Positions 1 through 7,723 of a stretch of 64,000 nucleotides of DNA are shown in pieces; positions within the stretch are counted from its first letter, which is position 1, and each line of letters starts with the position of its first letter. The DNA is taken from contig NZ_FMYQ01000011.1 of assembly GCF_900096975.1 (NCBI RefSeq), positions 62,001-126,000 of the forward strand. Reading direction: 5' to 3'. The translations under genes and the position numbers were made by a program. Under the pieces are notes generated by a model. It saw nothing but the letters and a program-made list of their open reading frames with translations. It was not told the DNA's origin and searched no databases. This stretch comes from Paraburkholderia lycopersici. Lineage in GTDB: Bacteria > Pseudomonadota > Gammaproteobacteria > Burkholderiales > Burkholderiaceae.

Positions 1-1
1 G

Positions 2-919
2 CTGATTGCCGGCACGTCCTGGCTCTTTGCAAAGGAAGCACTGCGCGAGTCGCTGGATTACCTGTTCGTCGACGAAGCCGGGCAGATGGCGCTCGCGAAC
101 CTCGTTGCCGTTGGCATGAGCGCCAGGAACATCGTTCTGCTGGGCGACCAGATGCAGTTGGCGCAGCCTGGCAAGGGGGCGCACCCGGGACGTTCGGGCG
201 ACTCGATGCTCGACTACCTGCTCGATGGCGTCGCCTCGATTCCCGCGGACAAGGGCATCTTCCTGAAGACGACCTACCGCATGCATCCGCGCGTTTGCGA
301 ATTCATTTCCGATGCCGTGTATGACGGCCGCCTGACCGCCGCGCCGGAAACGGCGTCGCGCGAGGTGACTGTTCCGTTCGAGGGCCGCGAGCCCGCACCG
401 ATGAACGGCATTCGCTACGTGCCGGTGCGGCATGACGGCAACGCACAGTCGAGCGAGGAGGAGGTCGCGAAGATTGCCGGCATGGTGGGCGATCTGCTCA
501 GCGGCACGCGCGACGAGGGCGGCCGCACGGTGCCGATGACGCTGGACGACATTCTGGTCGTCGCGCCGTACAACGTGCAGGTCAACCGGCTCAAGCTCGC
601 GTTGCCCGAAGGTGCTCGCGTGGGCACGGTCGACAAGTTCCAGGGACAGGAGGCGCACGTCGTCATCATGTCGATGGCCACGTCCAATGCCGACTACCTG
701 CCGCGCGACATCGAGTTCCTGTTCAGCAAGAACCGGCTGAACGTGGCGATCTCGCGCGCGAAGGCGCTGGCCATTCTGGTCGCGTGCCCGGACCTGCTGA
801 CCGTGCCGTGCTCGACGCCTGAGCAGATGGCGCTCGTCAACACGCTTTGCGCCCTCGTGCAATACGCCGGTCGCGCTGCGAACGGGGCGATGCAGGGCGG
901 CGACCGGCTGGTGGCTTGA
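2..919 (+). CDS. Upf1/Dna2-like superfamily 1 helicase, C-terminal part (5' end outside window)
   Basis: Open from the first base, so the N-terminus is missing. The visible part is the helicase core of an SF1B (Upf1/Dna2/NAM7) ATPase. It shows a Walker B box DEAGQ near base 74, GDQMQLAQP (motif III), TYRMH (motif IV), VDKFQGQE (motif V) and NVAISRAK (motif VI, arginine finger). These bind and hydrolyse ATP while the enzyme moves on nucleic acid. Bacterial relatives with this tail are often fused to an N-terminal RecB-like or RNase H-like nuclease, but that part cannot be seen here. The gene stands at the edge of an accessory cluster containing a WYL regulator and AAA+ ATPase, which fits a nucleic-acid defence or repair role. 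Family assignment is firm; the biological role is inferred. Confidence 0.85.
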   Translation: MIAGTSWLFAKEALRESLDYLFVDEAGQMALANLVAVGMSARNIVLLGDQMQLAQPGKGAHPGRSGDSMLDYLLDGVASIPADKGIFLKTTYRMHPRVCEFISDAVYDGRLTAAPETASREVTVPFEGREPAPMNGIRYVPVRHDGNAQSSEEEVAKIAGMVGDLLSGTRDEGGRTVPMTLDDILVVAPYNVQVNRLKLALPEGARVGTVDKFQGQEAHVVIMSMATSNADYLPRDIEFLFSKNRLNVAISRAKALAILVACPDLLTVPCSTPEQMALVNTLCALVQYAGRAANGAMQGGDRLVA

Positions 920-967
920 AGCAGGGGCGACGGCGCCGGGTGTCGAACAGCGGCTCCCCGGCCGCGT

Positions 968-1348
968 TCAATCGTTCTCGCATGCGTCCTGGTCGCCTTC
1001 TCCCCACGCTTGCCGACAATAGTCCTCGGCCCACGCGCAAGCGATGCCGACCGCGCGCTCGTAGGTCGGCGCATGAATCCACGCCGTTCGGACCGGTTGC
1101 CATGGGAAGTGAAGCTCGCCGTTGTCCTCCACGCGAAATTCACGCTGACTCGCTTGCACCAGCCAGCCAAAGGTGCCTGGCGCTTCCTCGATGCGCGCCC
1201 GAATCGTCCGTTCGAGGTGCAGCGCGTCGCTGGCATGATCCTGATTGCCGCCAAGGGCGTTCCTGCGATTCAGCGTTTCGCCGATTTCGCGGAAGTCGCG
1301 TTTGAGCACCTCGCGGACCGCTTCGGGCAGACCATCGCGTGTCAGCAT
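968..1348 (-). CDS. Unrecognised small protein, probably with a frameshift next to its true start
   Basis: Not recognised. From the internal ATG used here it encodes 126 mostly hydrophilic residues, rich in Glu, Arg and Trp, with no signal peptide or membrane segment. The reading frame stays open for 27 more codons upstream and stops just short of an ATG at 1433. That ATG is followed by AAAAC. With one A fewer (bases 1427-1430) it would read MKLEQPQSLNSEFDRLSLRL and run straight into this frame. This suggests either a real +1 frameshift in an A-run or a sequence error. It lies 40-50 bases downstream of the 103-residue gene on the same strand and is probably cotranscribed with it. Confidence 0.5.
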   Translation of the reverse strand: MLTRDGLPEAVREVLKRDFREIGETLNRRNALGGNQDHASDALHLERTIRARIEEAPGTFGWLVQASQREFRVEDNGELHFPWQPVRTAWIHAPTYERAVGIACAWAEDYCRQAWGEGDQDACEND

Positions 1349-1476
1349 CGAATCGATATGGAAGATATGGTCGAGGCGGAGCGAAAGGCGGTCGAATTCG
1401 CTATTCAGTGATTGTGGCTGTTCCAGTTTTCATTCCCCGTCTGGTTGTGAAGGCATCGCGCAACGAGCCGCTCGCG

Positions 1477-1788
1477 CTAGCAGCCTGACGCGCATAACGT
1501 TTCCCAAAGCTTCTCCTGCGTCTGGTTTGTCCATTCGACGATGCTGCGCCCGTCCGGGCCGAGCAGGATTTCGACGACGTCGCCGGGCTTGCTGCCGCGA
1601 ATGCGCCATACGATGAGCGGGGAGGCATGCGGCACGACCTCGGCTTCCCGGGGCGGTTGCCCCTCGAAACGGAATCGCACCCCGTAGCGGGGCGCGCGGT
1701 GGTGTGCTGCCTGTCCTCGCCGGCGATAACGCGCGGTCCGCGCGTACGCCACGTCGACGCATTCCAGCGTGCCTGCAATCGTTGTCAT
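1477..1788 (-). CDS. Unrecognised 103-residue protein
   Basis: Not recognised. The ATG at 1788 is preceded by a purine-rich AGAAGAAG ribosome site, which decides the start. The product is basic in its first half (several Arg/His clusters, about residues 17-35) and ends in a compact acidic/aromatic segment containing WRIRGSKPGD and EWTNQTQEKLW. This looks like a small folded domain rather than a chance frame. No signal peptide or membrane segment is visible. A perfect GGGACA-N5-TGTCCC inverted repeat lies 114 bases upstream, shared in form with the WYL-regulated genes nearby, so it probably belongs to that regulon. Confidence 0.55.
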   Translation of the reverse strand: MTTIAGTLECVDVAYARTARYRRRGQAAHHRAPRYGVRFRFEGQPPREAEVVPHASPLIVWRIRGSKPGDVVEILLGPDGRSIVEWTNQTQEKLWETLCASGC

Positions 1789-1901
1789 TTTGCTTCTTCT
1801 GATAAGCGATCCCTGCAGTTTGCGCGACGGACGAGACAATTGCTGTCCTGGTCGCCAGTCGGTTTCCCTTCCGCGTCGCCATGGACGGTCCGGGTGCTGC
1901 C

Positions 1902-1918
1902 GGGACATGAATTGTCCC
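1902..1918. promoter_or_regulatory. Candidate WYL-regulator operator, copy 1 (perfect inverted repeat)
   Basis: GGGACA (1902-1907), five bases TGAAT, TGTCCC (1913-1918) form a perfect inverted repeat. The same half-sites and the same 5-base spacer recur at 2155 and 4016, each before a transcription unit of the region 1 cluster. This copy faces the minus-strand genes starting at 1788. The palindrome is seen directly; binding by the WYL protein at 2864-3892 is inferred. Confidence 0.55.
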
Positions 1919-2015
1919 TCGATCCCCCTTCTTGCGGCGGAAAACGACCGTTGCGCGAGGCGCCGCATTGCGTCCGGCAGGGAGAAAGGAGCACTCATGC
2001 AGGAGAAAGATTCTT

Positions 2016-2123
2016 TGGGGCGAGGCGCAAACGATCGCACGCGCGGCCGCATGGGTTCGCGGCGCCGACGCGCTCCTGATCGCGGCGGGCGCCGGCACGG
2101 GCGTCGATTCGGGCCTGCCGGAG
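2016..2123 (+). pseudogene. Remnant of a Sir2-family NAD-dependent deacetylase (N-terminus only)
   Basis: About 36 codons translate to the hallmark start of bacterial Sir2 proteins, including ADALLIAAGAGTGVDSGLPE (the Rossmann GAG loop that binds NAD followed by SGLP). The homology stops at 2123, where an intact gene would continue into FRG and the catalytic His and zinc-binding Cys. None of these follow. No in-frame ATG is present where the family normally starts, so even the 5' end is damaged. Sir2 domains occur in several phage-defence systems, so the scrap may record a lost component, or simply a deleted housekeeping gene. It lies between two copies of the GGGACA repeat. Confidence 0.6.
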
Positions 2124-2154
2124 AATAGACGCTCTGCATTGCAAACTATTGCAC

Positions 2155-2171
2155 GGGACATAAATTGTCCG
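2155..2171. promoter_or_regulatory. Candidate WYL-regulator operator, copy 2
   Basis: GGGACA (2155-2160), TAAAT, TGTCCG (2166-2171): the same inverted repeat as at 1902 with one mismatch in the last base. It lies 47 bases upstream of the ATG at 2218, a usual promoter/operator distance. The sequence cgggacat-a/g-aattgtcc is almost identical to copy 1 over 17 bases. Confidence 0.5.
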
Positions 2172-2217
2172 AATACGTCTGCAAAATGCACATATCGTCA
2201 CTGCTATCCAGGAACGC

Positions 2218-2655
2218 ATGACCGTATCGGACTGCCGTAATCGCTCGTTGGCCGACATGACCGTGAGAGAGCTGGCGCACCTTCGCTTGCTCAACGAACG
2301 CTTGCTCGAAATCGAACAGTGGATTCGCGAGTGCGCCGCGCGAATCTCCGGAGCATCGATTTTCGTTTTTTCCGGCGTTCAGTTGCGCTATCGGTTCGGG
2401 GCAGGGAATCGGGGCGTCGAAAACCGCTTCGACGTGGCGCTCGCAACGCTTGAAGCCGGCGACCGGTTTGGCGGCGCATCGGCGCGGCGTGGCAAGCACA
2501 GGTTCGCAGCGCCGCTCTCCGACGTATGCCCCAGCCCGCTGTTCATCGAACTTCATCGGCGTCTGCACGGTGACTGGGGTGCGATGCTGGACGTGGGCCA
2601 CGTGCATGCAGCTCTCTCGATCTCGCTGCGCCGCGAATTCGATAAGGACCATTAA
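2218..2655 (+). CDS. Unrecognised 145-residue protein
   Basis: Not recognised. Start ATG at 2218 has AGGA six bases upstream. Residues 15-40 are leucine-rich and look helical (TVRELAHLRLLNERLLEIEQW); the rest mixes hydrophobic and basic stretches without a membrane segment. The stop codon at 2653-2655 directly abuts the ATG of the next gene at 2656, so the two are translated from one message. A GGGACA repeat sits 47 bases upstream, tying it to the regulon around the WYL gene. The coding call rests on the ribosome site, the tight junction and frame length. Confidence 0.55.
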   Translation: MTVSDCRNRSLADMTVRELAHLRLLNERLLEIEQWIRECAARISGASIFVFSGVQLRYRFGAGNRGVENRFDVALATLEAGDRFGGASARRGKHRFAAPLSDVCPSPLFIELHRRLHGDWGAMLDVGHVHAALSISLRREFDKDH

Positions 2656-2871
2656 ATGATTCGAATGAGCACGCAATACCTGCGAGACAGGCAATTCAGG
2701 ATCATCGGCAGCATCGAAACGGATTCGACTGGCAAGCAGGTCGGCCGGGATGCCCGTTTCAATCGCGTCGGCGAATATGATCCGAAGGCCGGCCAAACCC
2801 GGGGCAGCCGGTTCCAGATCGTCGGAACGGGAAATCAACTCGCGCCCCTGATCTGGCGAACCGTCAGGTAG
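2656..2871 (+). CDS. Small Burkholderia-type conserved protein (71 residues)
   Basis: The sequence has a regular beta-type pattern built on an imperfect internal repeat: QFRIIGSIETDSTGKQVGRD, FNRVGEYDP and FQIVGTGNQL. I recall similar small proteins of unknown function in Burkholderia genomes, but I cannot name the family. There is no signal peptide and no membrane segment. It starts immediately after the stop of the 145-residue gene (zero-base gap). It ends overlapping the tail of the convergent WYL regulator by eight bases. The last member of a short two-gene operon. Confidence 0.65.
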   Translation: MIRMSTQYLRDRQFRIIGSIETDSTGKQVGRDARFNRVGEYDPKAGQTRGSRFQIVGTGNQLAPLIWRTVR

Positions 2872-3892
2872 TCGAGGGCTTGACGCGGCCGGCGTCTGAA
2901 TAGAGGTTGAACGCCTCTTTCGCCTCCGCGATGAAATCCTGGCGCAGGTCCTGCGGTTCAAGCACTTCCACATAGGGTCCGTAAGACCGTATCCACCACC
3001 GCAGGCGCTCACTAAGCATGACCGTCGCGCTGATGGTGACGAACCCCGCGTCGTCGGTTTCGAACGTCTGGTCGCGCGAGAGCGGCGCTTCGAGAACGCC
3101 GTGCGCGGCGTTGGGCGCGAACCGGAGCACGACCTGCGCATTGCCCCTCGGGAAAAAGTCGAACTTCCGTTCCTTGTTCACATACGAGGAAAGCGCGAAG
3201 TCGCGGGGATACGTAAAGGGCCGGTCCGTGGCCTGCGCCCGCTCCATTCTGTCGAGCCGATACATGACGGCAGCGGGTTTGCCCGGTACCTGCGCAACGA
3301 GGTAGATGAGATCGCCCGCCTCGACGAGCCCGAGCGGCATGACCGTCTGCGCGCTCGCGCGGTAGTCCATTTCCAGCAGTTGCTCGGCAAACAGCGCCTG
3401 CGATACCTGCTGAAAGATCGACTCCTTGACGGGCTGGCGAATCCGTTCGAAAGCGCCGTCCACGACGGCAATTTTTCGGTCCCACCTGGCATGGCGGCGG
3501 CCTTCGTTACGCTCGCCTTTGGTCAGCCTTTCTTTCGACACGGTGAATAGTCCATCGAGCGCGGTGCTGACCAGTGTCGGGATCTGGCGCGAGGCGAAGC
3601 GCCGTAGTACCTGAAGGGCGAGCGCCTCGTCGAAAGTCATGAGGGAACCGGAACTGGCCGCGATGCCGCTCACGCCTTCGTTGCGCTGCCATTCGATTGC
3701 GGTACTGAGCCTGCGTTTCGTGACGAGACCCTGGTCGAGCATGAGTTCGAGCCTGCGCTGAACCGTCTTCACATGATTCACCGTAATGCCCCGGCTGCGC
3801 AGTCTGGTGGCTATGTCGGGCGTGGTCGCCCACTTTTGCAGGCTTCGCGCGGTGGGCAGGACGGCAAGGATATCGGAGTCGTTTTTGGCCAT
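2864..3892 (-). CDS. WYL-domain transcriptional regulator
   Basis: 342 residues. Residues about 15-75 form a winged helix-turn-helix (RSRGITVNHVKTVQRRLELM). Residues about 150-220 form the WYL ligand-sensing domain, with LIYLVAQ in place of the name motif and conserved basic residues around it. The C-terminal 90 residues match the WCX extension, with FAPNAAHGVLE and RWWIRSYGPYVEVLEP. WYL regulators such as BrxR and CapW repress anti-phage systems and bind inverted repeats. Here the gene sits in the middle of the cluster, divergent from the AAA+ ATPase gene. A matching inverted repeat (4016-4032) lies between them and two more copies lie at 1902 and 2155. Role as local repressor is inferred from this layout. 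Confidence 0.85.
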   Translation of the reverse strand: MAKNDSDILAVLPTARSLQKWATTPDIATRLRSRGITVNHVKTVQRRLELMLDQGLVTKRRLSTAIEWQRNEGVSGIAASSGSLMTFDEALALQVLRRFASRQIPTLVSTALDGLFTVSKERLTKGERNEGRRHARWDRKIAVVDGAFERIRQPVKESIFQQVSQALFAEQLLEMDYRASAQTVMPLGLVEAGDLIYLVAQVPGKPAAVMYRLDRMERAQATDRPFTYPRDFALSSYVNKERKFDFFPRGNAQVVLRFAPNAAHGVLEAPLSRDQTFETDDAGFVTISATVMLSERLRWWIRSYGPYVEVLEPQDLRQDFIAEAKEAFNLYSDAGRVKPSTT

Positions 3893-4015
3893 GAGCGGTT
3901 GATGGACAGGGTGCGGGACAAAGGATGTCTCCGCTCGCGGGCTATTTTGGCACGGCAGGGCGCAACGCGGCTACCGCTGCGGAACCGGGTTTCCCGTTCA
4001 TCGTCACGCGGATTC

Positions 4016-4032
4016 GGGACACAGATTGTCTC
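4016..4032. promoter_or_regulatory. Candidate WYL-regulator operator, copy 3
   Basis: GGGACA (4016-4021), CAGAT, TGTCTC (4027-4032), the third copy of the repeat. It lies in the divergent region between the WYL gene (start 3892) and the AAA+ ATPase gene (start 4077), 44 bases before the latter. It could therefore serve both repression of the ATPase and autoregulation. Confidence 0.5.
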
Positions 4033-4076
4033 GAAGCGGCGGCAAAATCCTTTCGTCAACTGGAGAGACGCTGCTT

Positions 4077-6170
4077 ATGAAAAGACGCCGGACCACCGCC
4101 ATCTGCCGCAATGCTGCGAGCATGATCGACCCTGTCGTGAAGTTGTGGCTGCTGCGGCTCCTGGTGCCGCTGGGCGGACAGCGAAACGGCATGCGGCGTG
4201 GTTCGTTGCGGGTCGAGCAACTGGCGGACATTTTCTCGCTGCACGCGTTGCAAGGCGACGACCGGGGCGAGTCCGACGAGAATCGCGTCGCCGCGCATTT
4301 GCGCCGGCTGTACCGCGAAATGGAAGGCACGACGCCCGAGTTCGCCGGTAACGGCACGTTTGCACGGAACCTGGACCGCCTCGAAGCGCTGGTGGGGTTG
4401 ACGCGCACCGATCGCAAGATCCTCGAGTTCGTCGTGATGCTCAAGTCGGAGTCCGTGCTGGAAGAAACATCGGATCTGCTCGGTGCGCTGTCGTTCACGC
4501 GGGTATTCCACACGCTCTCGGTGGTTCTCGATCTTCCGGCCGACGAAATCCGCCGCCGCCTCGGCCCGCGGAACCTGCTGGCCCGGTCCGGCCTCGTGTC
4601 GCTGTCGATGATCGGCAACGGAACGCTGGACCACCGGCTCGATCTGCTTTCGGGTTCGTTCGCCGATCACATGCGGACGTCGGACGCGGACCCGCTTCAC
4701 CTGCTGCGCGATACGGTTGTGCCGGCTTCGCCGGCCCGGCTTGCGCTGGCCGACTATGAGCACATCGGCGAGTGGCTGGAGGTGCTTCAGCCCTACCTGA
4801 GGCGCTCGCTCGAGTCCGGCCGCGCGGGCGTGAACATCTTCGTCTATGGGCCGCCTGGAACGGGCAAGACCGAGCTGGCGAAGACGCTCGCCCAGACGAT
4901 CGGTTGCGAGCTGTTCGAGGTGGCGAGCCAGGACGACGACGGCGACCCGGTCGACGGCGACGCGCGCCTGCGGGCGTTCCGGGCCGCGCAGAGTTTCTTC
5001 GGCGAGCGCCGCGCGCTGCTGCTGTTCGACGAAGTCGAAGACGTGTTCAATGGGGACGACGCCTGGCGCCGCCGGGGGACGGCGCAGGCGCGCAAGGCAT
5101 GGATCAACCGCATGCTCGAAAGCAACCGCGTGCCGGCACTCTGGGTTTCGAACTCGGTGGATTGTCTCGACAACGCTTTTATTCGCCGCTTCGACATGGT
5201 GATCGAATTGCCGGTGCCGCCGAAGCGGCAGCGTTGCAAGATCATCGGGATGACGAGCGGCGACCTGCTGGAGCCCGCCGCTATCGAGCGTCTTGCCGGA
5301 TCGGAGGTGCTGGCGCCCGCCGTGGTCACGCGGGTCGCTTCGGTGGTGCGGACGATCCGCGACGAACTCGGCGCCGAGCGGGCGGGCGCGGCCATGGAGC
5401 GGCTGATCAACGGCACGCTCAAGGCCCAGTCCCAGGAACTTGTCGAGGCGGGCGAGCGCGCGTGCCTGCCGAAGACCTACGACGCCGCGTTCATCCGCGC
5501 GGACAGCGATCTCGTTGCGGTCGCGGCCGGACTGGGTGCGCACCGGTCGGGGCGCCTGTGCCTGTACGGGCCGCCCGGCACCGGCAAGACGGCATTTGGG
5601 CAATGGCTGGCGCAACGTCTCGACGCACCGCTGATCGTCAAGCGTGCATCGGACCTGCTTTCGAAGTGGCTGGGCGAGAACGAGAAGAACATCGCAAGCG
5701 CCTTTCGTGAAGCGGCGAATGAAGAAGCGATCCTGCTGATCGACGAAGTCGACGGCTTCCTGCGCGACCGGCGCGGCGCCGCCCGAAGTTGGGAAGTGAC
5801 CGCAGTCAATGAAATGCTGACGCAGATGGAGCGCTTTCAAGGCATCTTCATCGCGTCGACGAACCTGATCGTCGACTTCGACCCGGCGGCGCTGCGCCGC
5901 TTCGACCTGAAGGTCAAGTTCGACTATCTCGCGCCGGAGCAGGCCTGGTGTCTTCTGGAGAGGCAGCTCGCAGCGCTGGAGCTGCCGCAGGCCGGTCCGG
6001 GATTGCGCTCGCGTCTCGATCGGCTCGGCACGCTCACGCCCGGCGATTTCGCGGCGGTCGCCCGGCGCCAGCGGTTTCTGGCGCTCGCGTCGGCTGAAGC
6101 GTTTGTCGAGGCGCTCGAAAAAGAATGTGCGATGAAGGAAGTTCGACCGGCCGCGATTGGGTTCGTGTGA
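4077..6170 (+). CDS. Tandem AAA+ ATPase
   Basis: 697 residues with two complete AAA+ modules. The first has Walker A GPPGTGKTEL near residue 257 and Walker B LLLFDEVEDVF near residue 318; it ends in an IRRFDMVIELP second region of homology. The second has Walker A GPPGTGKTAF near 497, Walker B ILLIDEVDGFL near 552 and ALRRFDLKVKF. Both keep the catalytic acidic pair and arginine finger, as in VAT/p97- or FtsH-like remodelling rings. The N-terminal 250 residues are helical and unrecognised; no protease or nuclease domain is fused. Start ATG 4077 is chosen for its GGAGAG ribosome site; an earlier in-frame start at 4026 would lie inside the operator. Its substrate is unknown. The neighbours suggest action on protein or nucleic-acid complexes under WYL control. 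Confidence 0.85.
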   Translation: MKRRRTTAICRNAASMIDPVVKLWLLRLLVPLGGQRNGMRRGSLRVEQLADIFSLHALQGDDRGESDENRVAAHLRRLYREMEGTTPEFAGNGTFARNLDRLEALVGLTRTDRKILEFVVMLKSESVLEETSDLLGALSFTRVFHTLSVVLDLPADEIRRRLGPRNLLARSGLVSLSMIGNGTLDHRLDLLSGSFADHMRTSDADPLHLLRDTVVPASPARLALADYEHIGEWLEVLQPYLRRSLESGRAGVNIFVYGPPGTGKTELAKTLAQTIGCELFEVASQDDDGDPVDGDARLRAFRAAQSFFGERRALLLFDEVEDVFNGDDAWRRRGTAQARKAWINRMLESNRVPALWVSNSVDCLDNAFIRRFDMVIELPVPPKRQRCKIIGMTSGDLLEPAAIERLAGSEVLAPAVVTRVASVVRTIRDELGAERAGAAMERLINGTLKAQSQELVEAGERACLPKTYDAAFIRADSDLVAVAAGLGAHRSGRLCLYGPPGTGKTAFGQWLAQRLDAPLIVKRASDLLSKWLGENEKNIASAFREAANEEAILLIDEVDGFLRDRRGAARSWEVTAVNEMLTQMERFQGIFIASTNLIVDFDPAALRRFDLKVKFDYLAPEQAWCLLERQLAALELPQAGPGLRSRLDRLGTLTPGDFAAVARRQRFLALASAEAFVEALEKECAMKEVRPAAIGFV

Positions 6171-6196
6171 CGGGCCGCCGCTTCCAGTCGAATTCC

Positions 6197-6209
6197 CACC
6201 ATAATGGTG
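6197..6209. promoter_or_regulatory. Perfect inverted repeat before the 192-residue gene
   Basis: CACCAT, one base, ATGGTG. It lies 24 bases upstream of the ATG at 6233 and 27 bases after the ATPase stop codon. The short symmetrical site could be an operator for an internal promoter, but it differs from the GGGACA repeat and no factor is proposed. Confidence 0.25.
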
Positions 6210-6232
6210 TTTGTCACGAAAACACGGAAAAC

Positions 6233-6811
6233 ATGAAAACTACCGCTTACGACGTTCGCCTCGGGGAAATCTATTACCGCTATTTGCTCGAACTGGCGCG
6301 CGAACGACCGGGCGCGACGATCCGCTATGGTGAGCTCGTCGAGCGCGCAAAAACCGGGTATCCGAATGACGAACTCGTGCAGAGCGCGATTCCGCTTTCG
6401 ATCGGCAAGCGCCTGTTGATGATCGAGATGTTTTGCGCAAGGCATGCGTTGCCGAATCTCGCGTGCCTGGCGGTCAATGCAAGCGGACGGCCCGGGCCTG
6501 GGTACAAGGGCAACTGGGAGGACGAAAAGCTGCGCGTGGCGAGATTCGACTGGGAAAGCTGCGAGCAGGACTGGGCGATTCACGTGAGCGAATGGCGCGC
6601 GGCGGCGCAAAAGCCGTTGAAGCTCGTCAGGAGGTCCCGGCAGGAAGCGGAAAAGGTCTTCATGGCCCATTGGCGCGCCGACGCGGCGAGCGGCAGCCCC
6701 CTGTATCCCAATCGCCTCGGCAATGAAATCAAGGAGCAGATCATCAAGGCGATCGAGCGAGGCCACGCGCCGGAGGCGGCCTTCCAGGCAGCCGTCACGG
6801 AAGAGATCTAG
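6233..6811 (+). CDS. Unrecognised 192-residue protein following the AAA+ ATPase
   Basis: Not recognised with certainty. The N-terminal 70 residues (LGEIYYRYLLELARERPGAT, YGELVERAK, GKRLLMIEMFCARH, LACLAVNASG) look like an alpha/beta fold in which a small subunit or restriction-related N-terminus would be plausible. Residues 75-110 carry PGPGYKGNWEDEKLRVARFDW. The C-terminus is helical and charged. No signal peptide or membrane segment is present. It starts 63 bases after the ATPase stop on the same strand, so it is probably in the same transcription unit. The earlier in-frame start at 6125 would overlap the ATPase gene and lacks support. Confidence 0.7.
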   Translation: MKTTAYDVRLGEIYYRYLLELARERPGATIRYGELVERAKTGYPNDELVQSAIPLSIGKRLLMIEMFCARHALPNLACLAVNASGRPGPGYKGNWEDEKLRVARFDWESCEQDWAIHVSEWRAAAQKPLKLVRRSRQEAEKVFMAHWRADAASGSPLYPNRLGNEIKEQIIKAIERGHAPEAAFQAAVTEEI

Positions 6812-6898
6812 CCGCGCGCTGCAACGCCGCGTTCCGCCTCAAGTCCGCGGCGCAGGAGCCGTTAATACGGGCCGTGTTCCTTTCTTTTGTGACCAGCC

Positions 6899-7723
6899 AT
6901 GTCAACTTGTGCTGCATGCAGCGCGCCGCTCGCGCGCATCAACGGGCGGACGATAAAGGACGCCATCAAAAGTCTTGGACAGCATCCGCAATGGTCTGCC
7001 GACGCCATGCGCGTAACGCAGTGGTTCGAGTTCTGCGAAACGTGTGATGCGGAAAATCTGCGTCACGTGTCCGACAAGCTGCCCTACTTGAGCCCGGACG
7101 GGGTGATGCGCACGCTGTCCGATCGCGCGGACTCGCCCGTCGTCACGCTCGGCATCTTGCACACGACGATCGATGCGCTGGATAGCGCGATCGAGCAGAA
7201 CTACCGGGACGACTCGGGAATCGTGGACATGGAGGCCAAGGGCAGGCAGTACCTCGCCTTGTCGCCGCCGACCGTCGAGGCGTCGCTCGCGTTTTCCGCC
7301 GACGTCTGCCATTGGGGCCGCGGCGCGCGCGTATTGGGCAATCTCAAGCGCCACTATCCTCGCGGTCTTCTCGGGCAGCGCATCCATCACTGGCTTACCA
7401 GCGTGCGCGCGCTCGGGCCGCACGATGCAGTCGCGCTCGGGCTCACGATCAAGGGGCTGAGCGTTTCGTTCGCGTCGAAACACCTCCGCCATCTCGAACC
7501 GGACAGGTTCGCCGTGCTCGACGAGGTCTTGAGCCTCGGGCTCGGATACGCGATGAATCCCGCCGGCTATCAGCTGTTCATTGAGCAACTGACCCGTTTG
7601 CGCGACGAACTGGTGGCCATGGACGAGCCGCGCCGGACGCTCGCGCAGATCGAAGCCGGCATTTTCCTGTTGGCACGCCAGAAGGTGCGTTCGGATAGCG
7701 CGCCCGCAGAAGAAGTCGAATAG
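6899..7723 (+). CDS. Unrecognised protein, possible HhH/OGG-like glycosylase fold
   Basis: 274 residues. The first residues carry CAACSAPL and, further on, CETCD, which may form a zinc site. Residues about 185-215 read LTIKGLSVSFASKHLRHLEP followed by DRFAVLDEVLSLGLGY. The pattern of a helix-turn, Ser-Lys, His/Phe-Leu-x-Pro and a following Leu-Asp recalls uncharacterised proteins with an 8-oxoguanine-glycosylase-like fold, but I cannot confirm it from sequence alone. The ribosome site is weak. It lies 87 bases after the 192-residue gene on the same strand and closes the region 1 cluster. A DNA-repair or base-excision role would fit a defence-type cluster but is speculative. Confidence 0.65.
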   Translation: MSTCAACSAPLARINGRTIKDAIKSLGQHPQWSADAMRVTQWFEFCETCDAENLRHVSDKLPYLSPDGVMRTLSDRADSPVVTLGILHTTIDALDSAIEQNYRDDSGIVDMEAKGRQYLALSPPTVEASLAFSADVCHWGRGARVLGNLKRHYPRGLLGQRIHHWLTSVRALGPHDAVALGLTIKGLSVSFASKHLRHLEPDRFAVLDEVLSLGLGYAMNPAGYQLFIEQLTRLRDELVAMDEPRRTLAQIEAGIFLLARQKVRSDSAPAEEVE

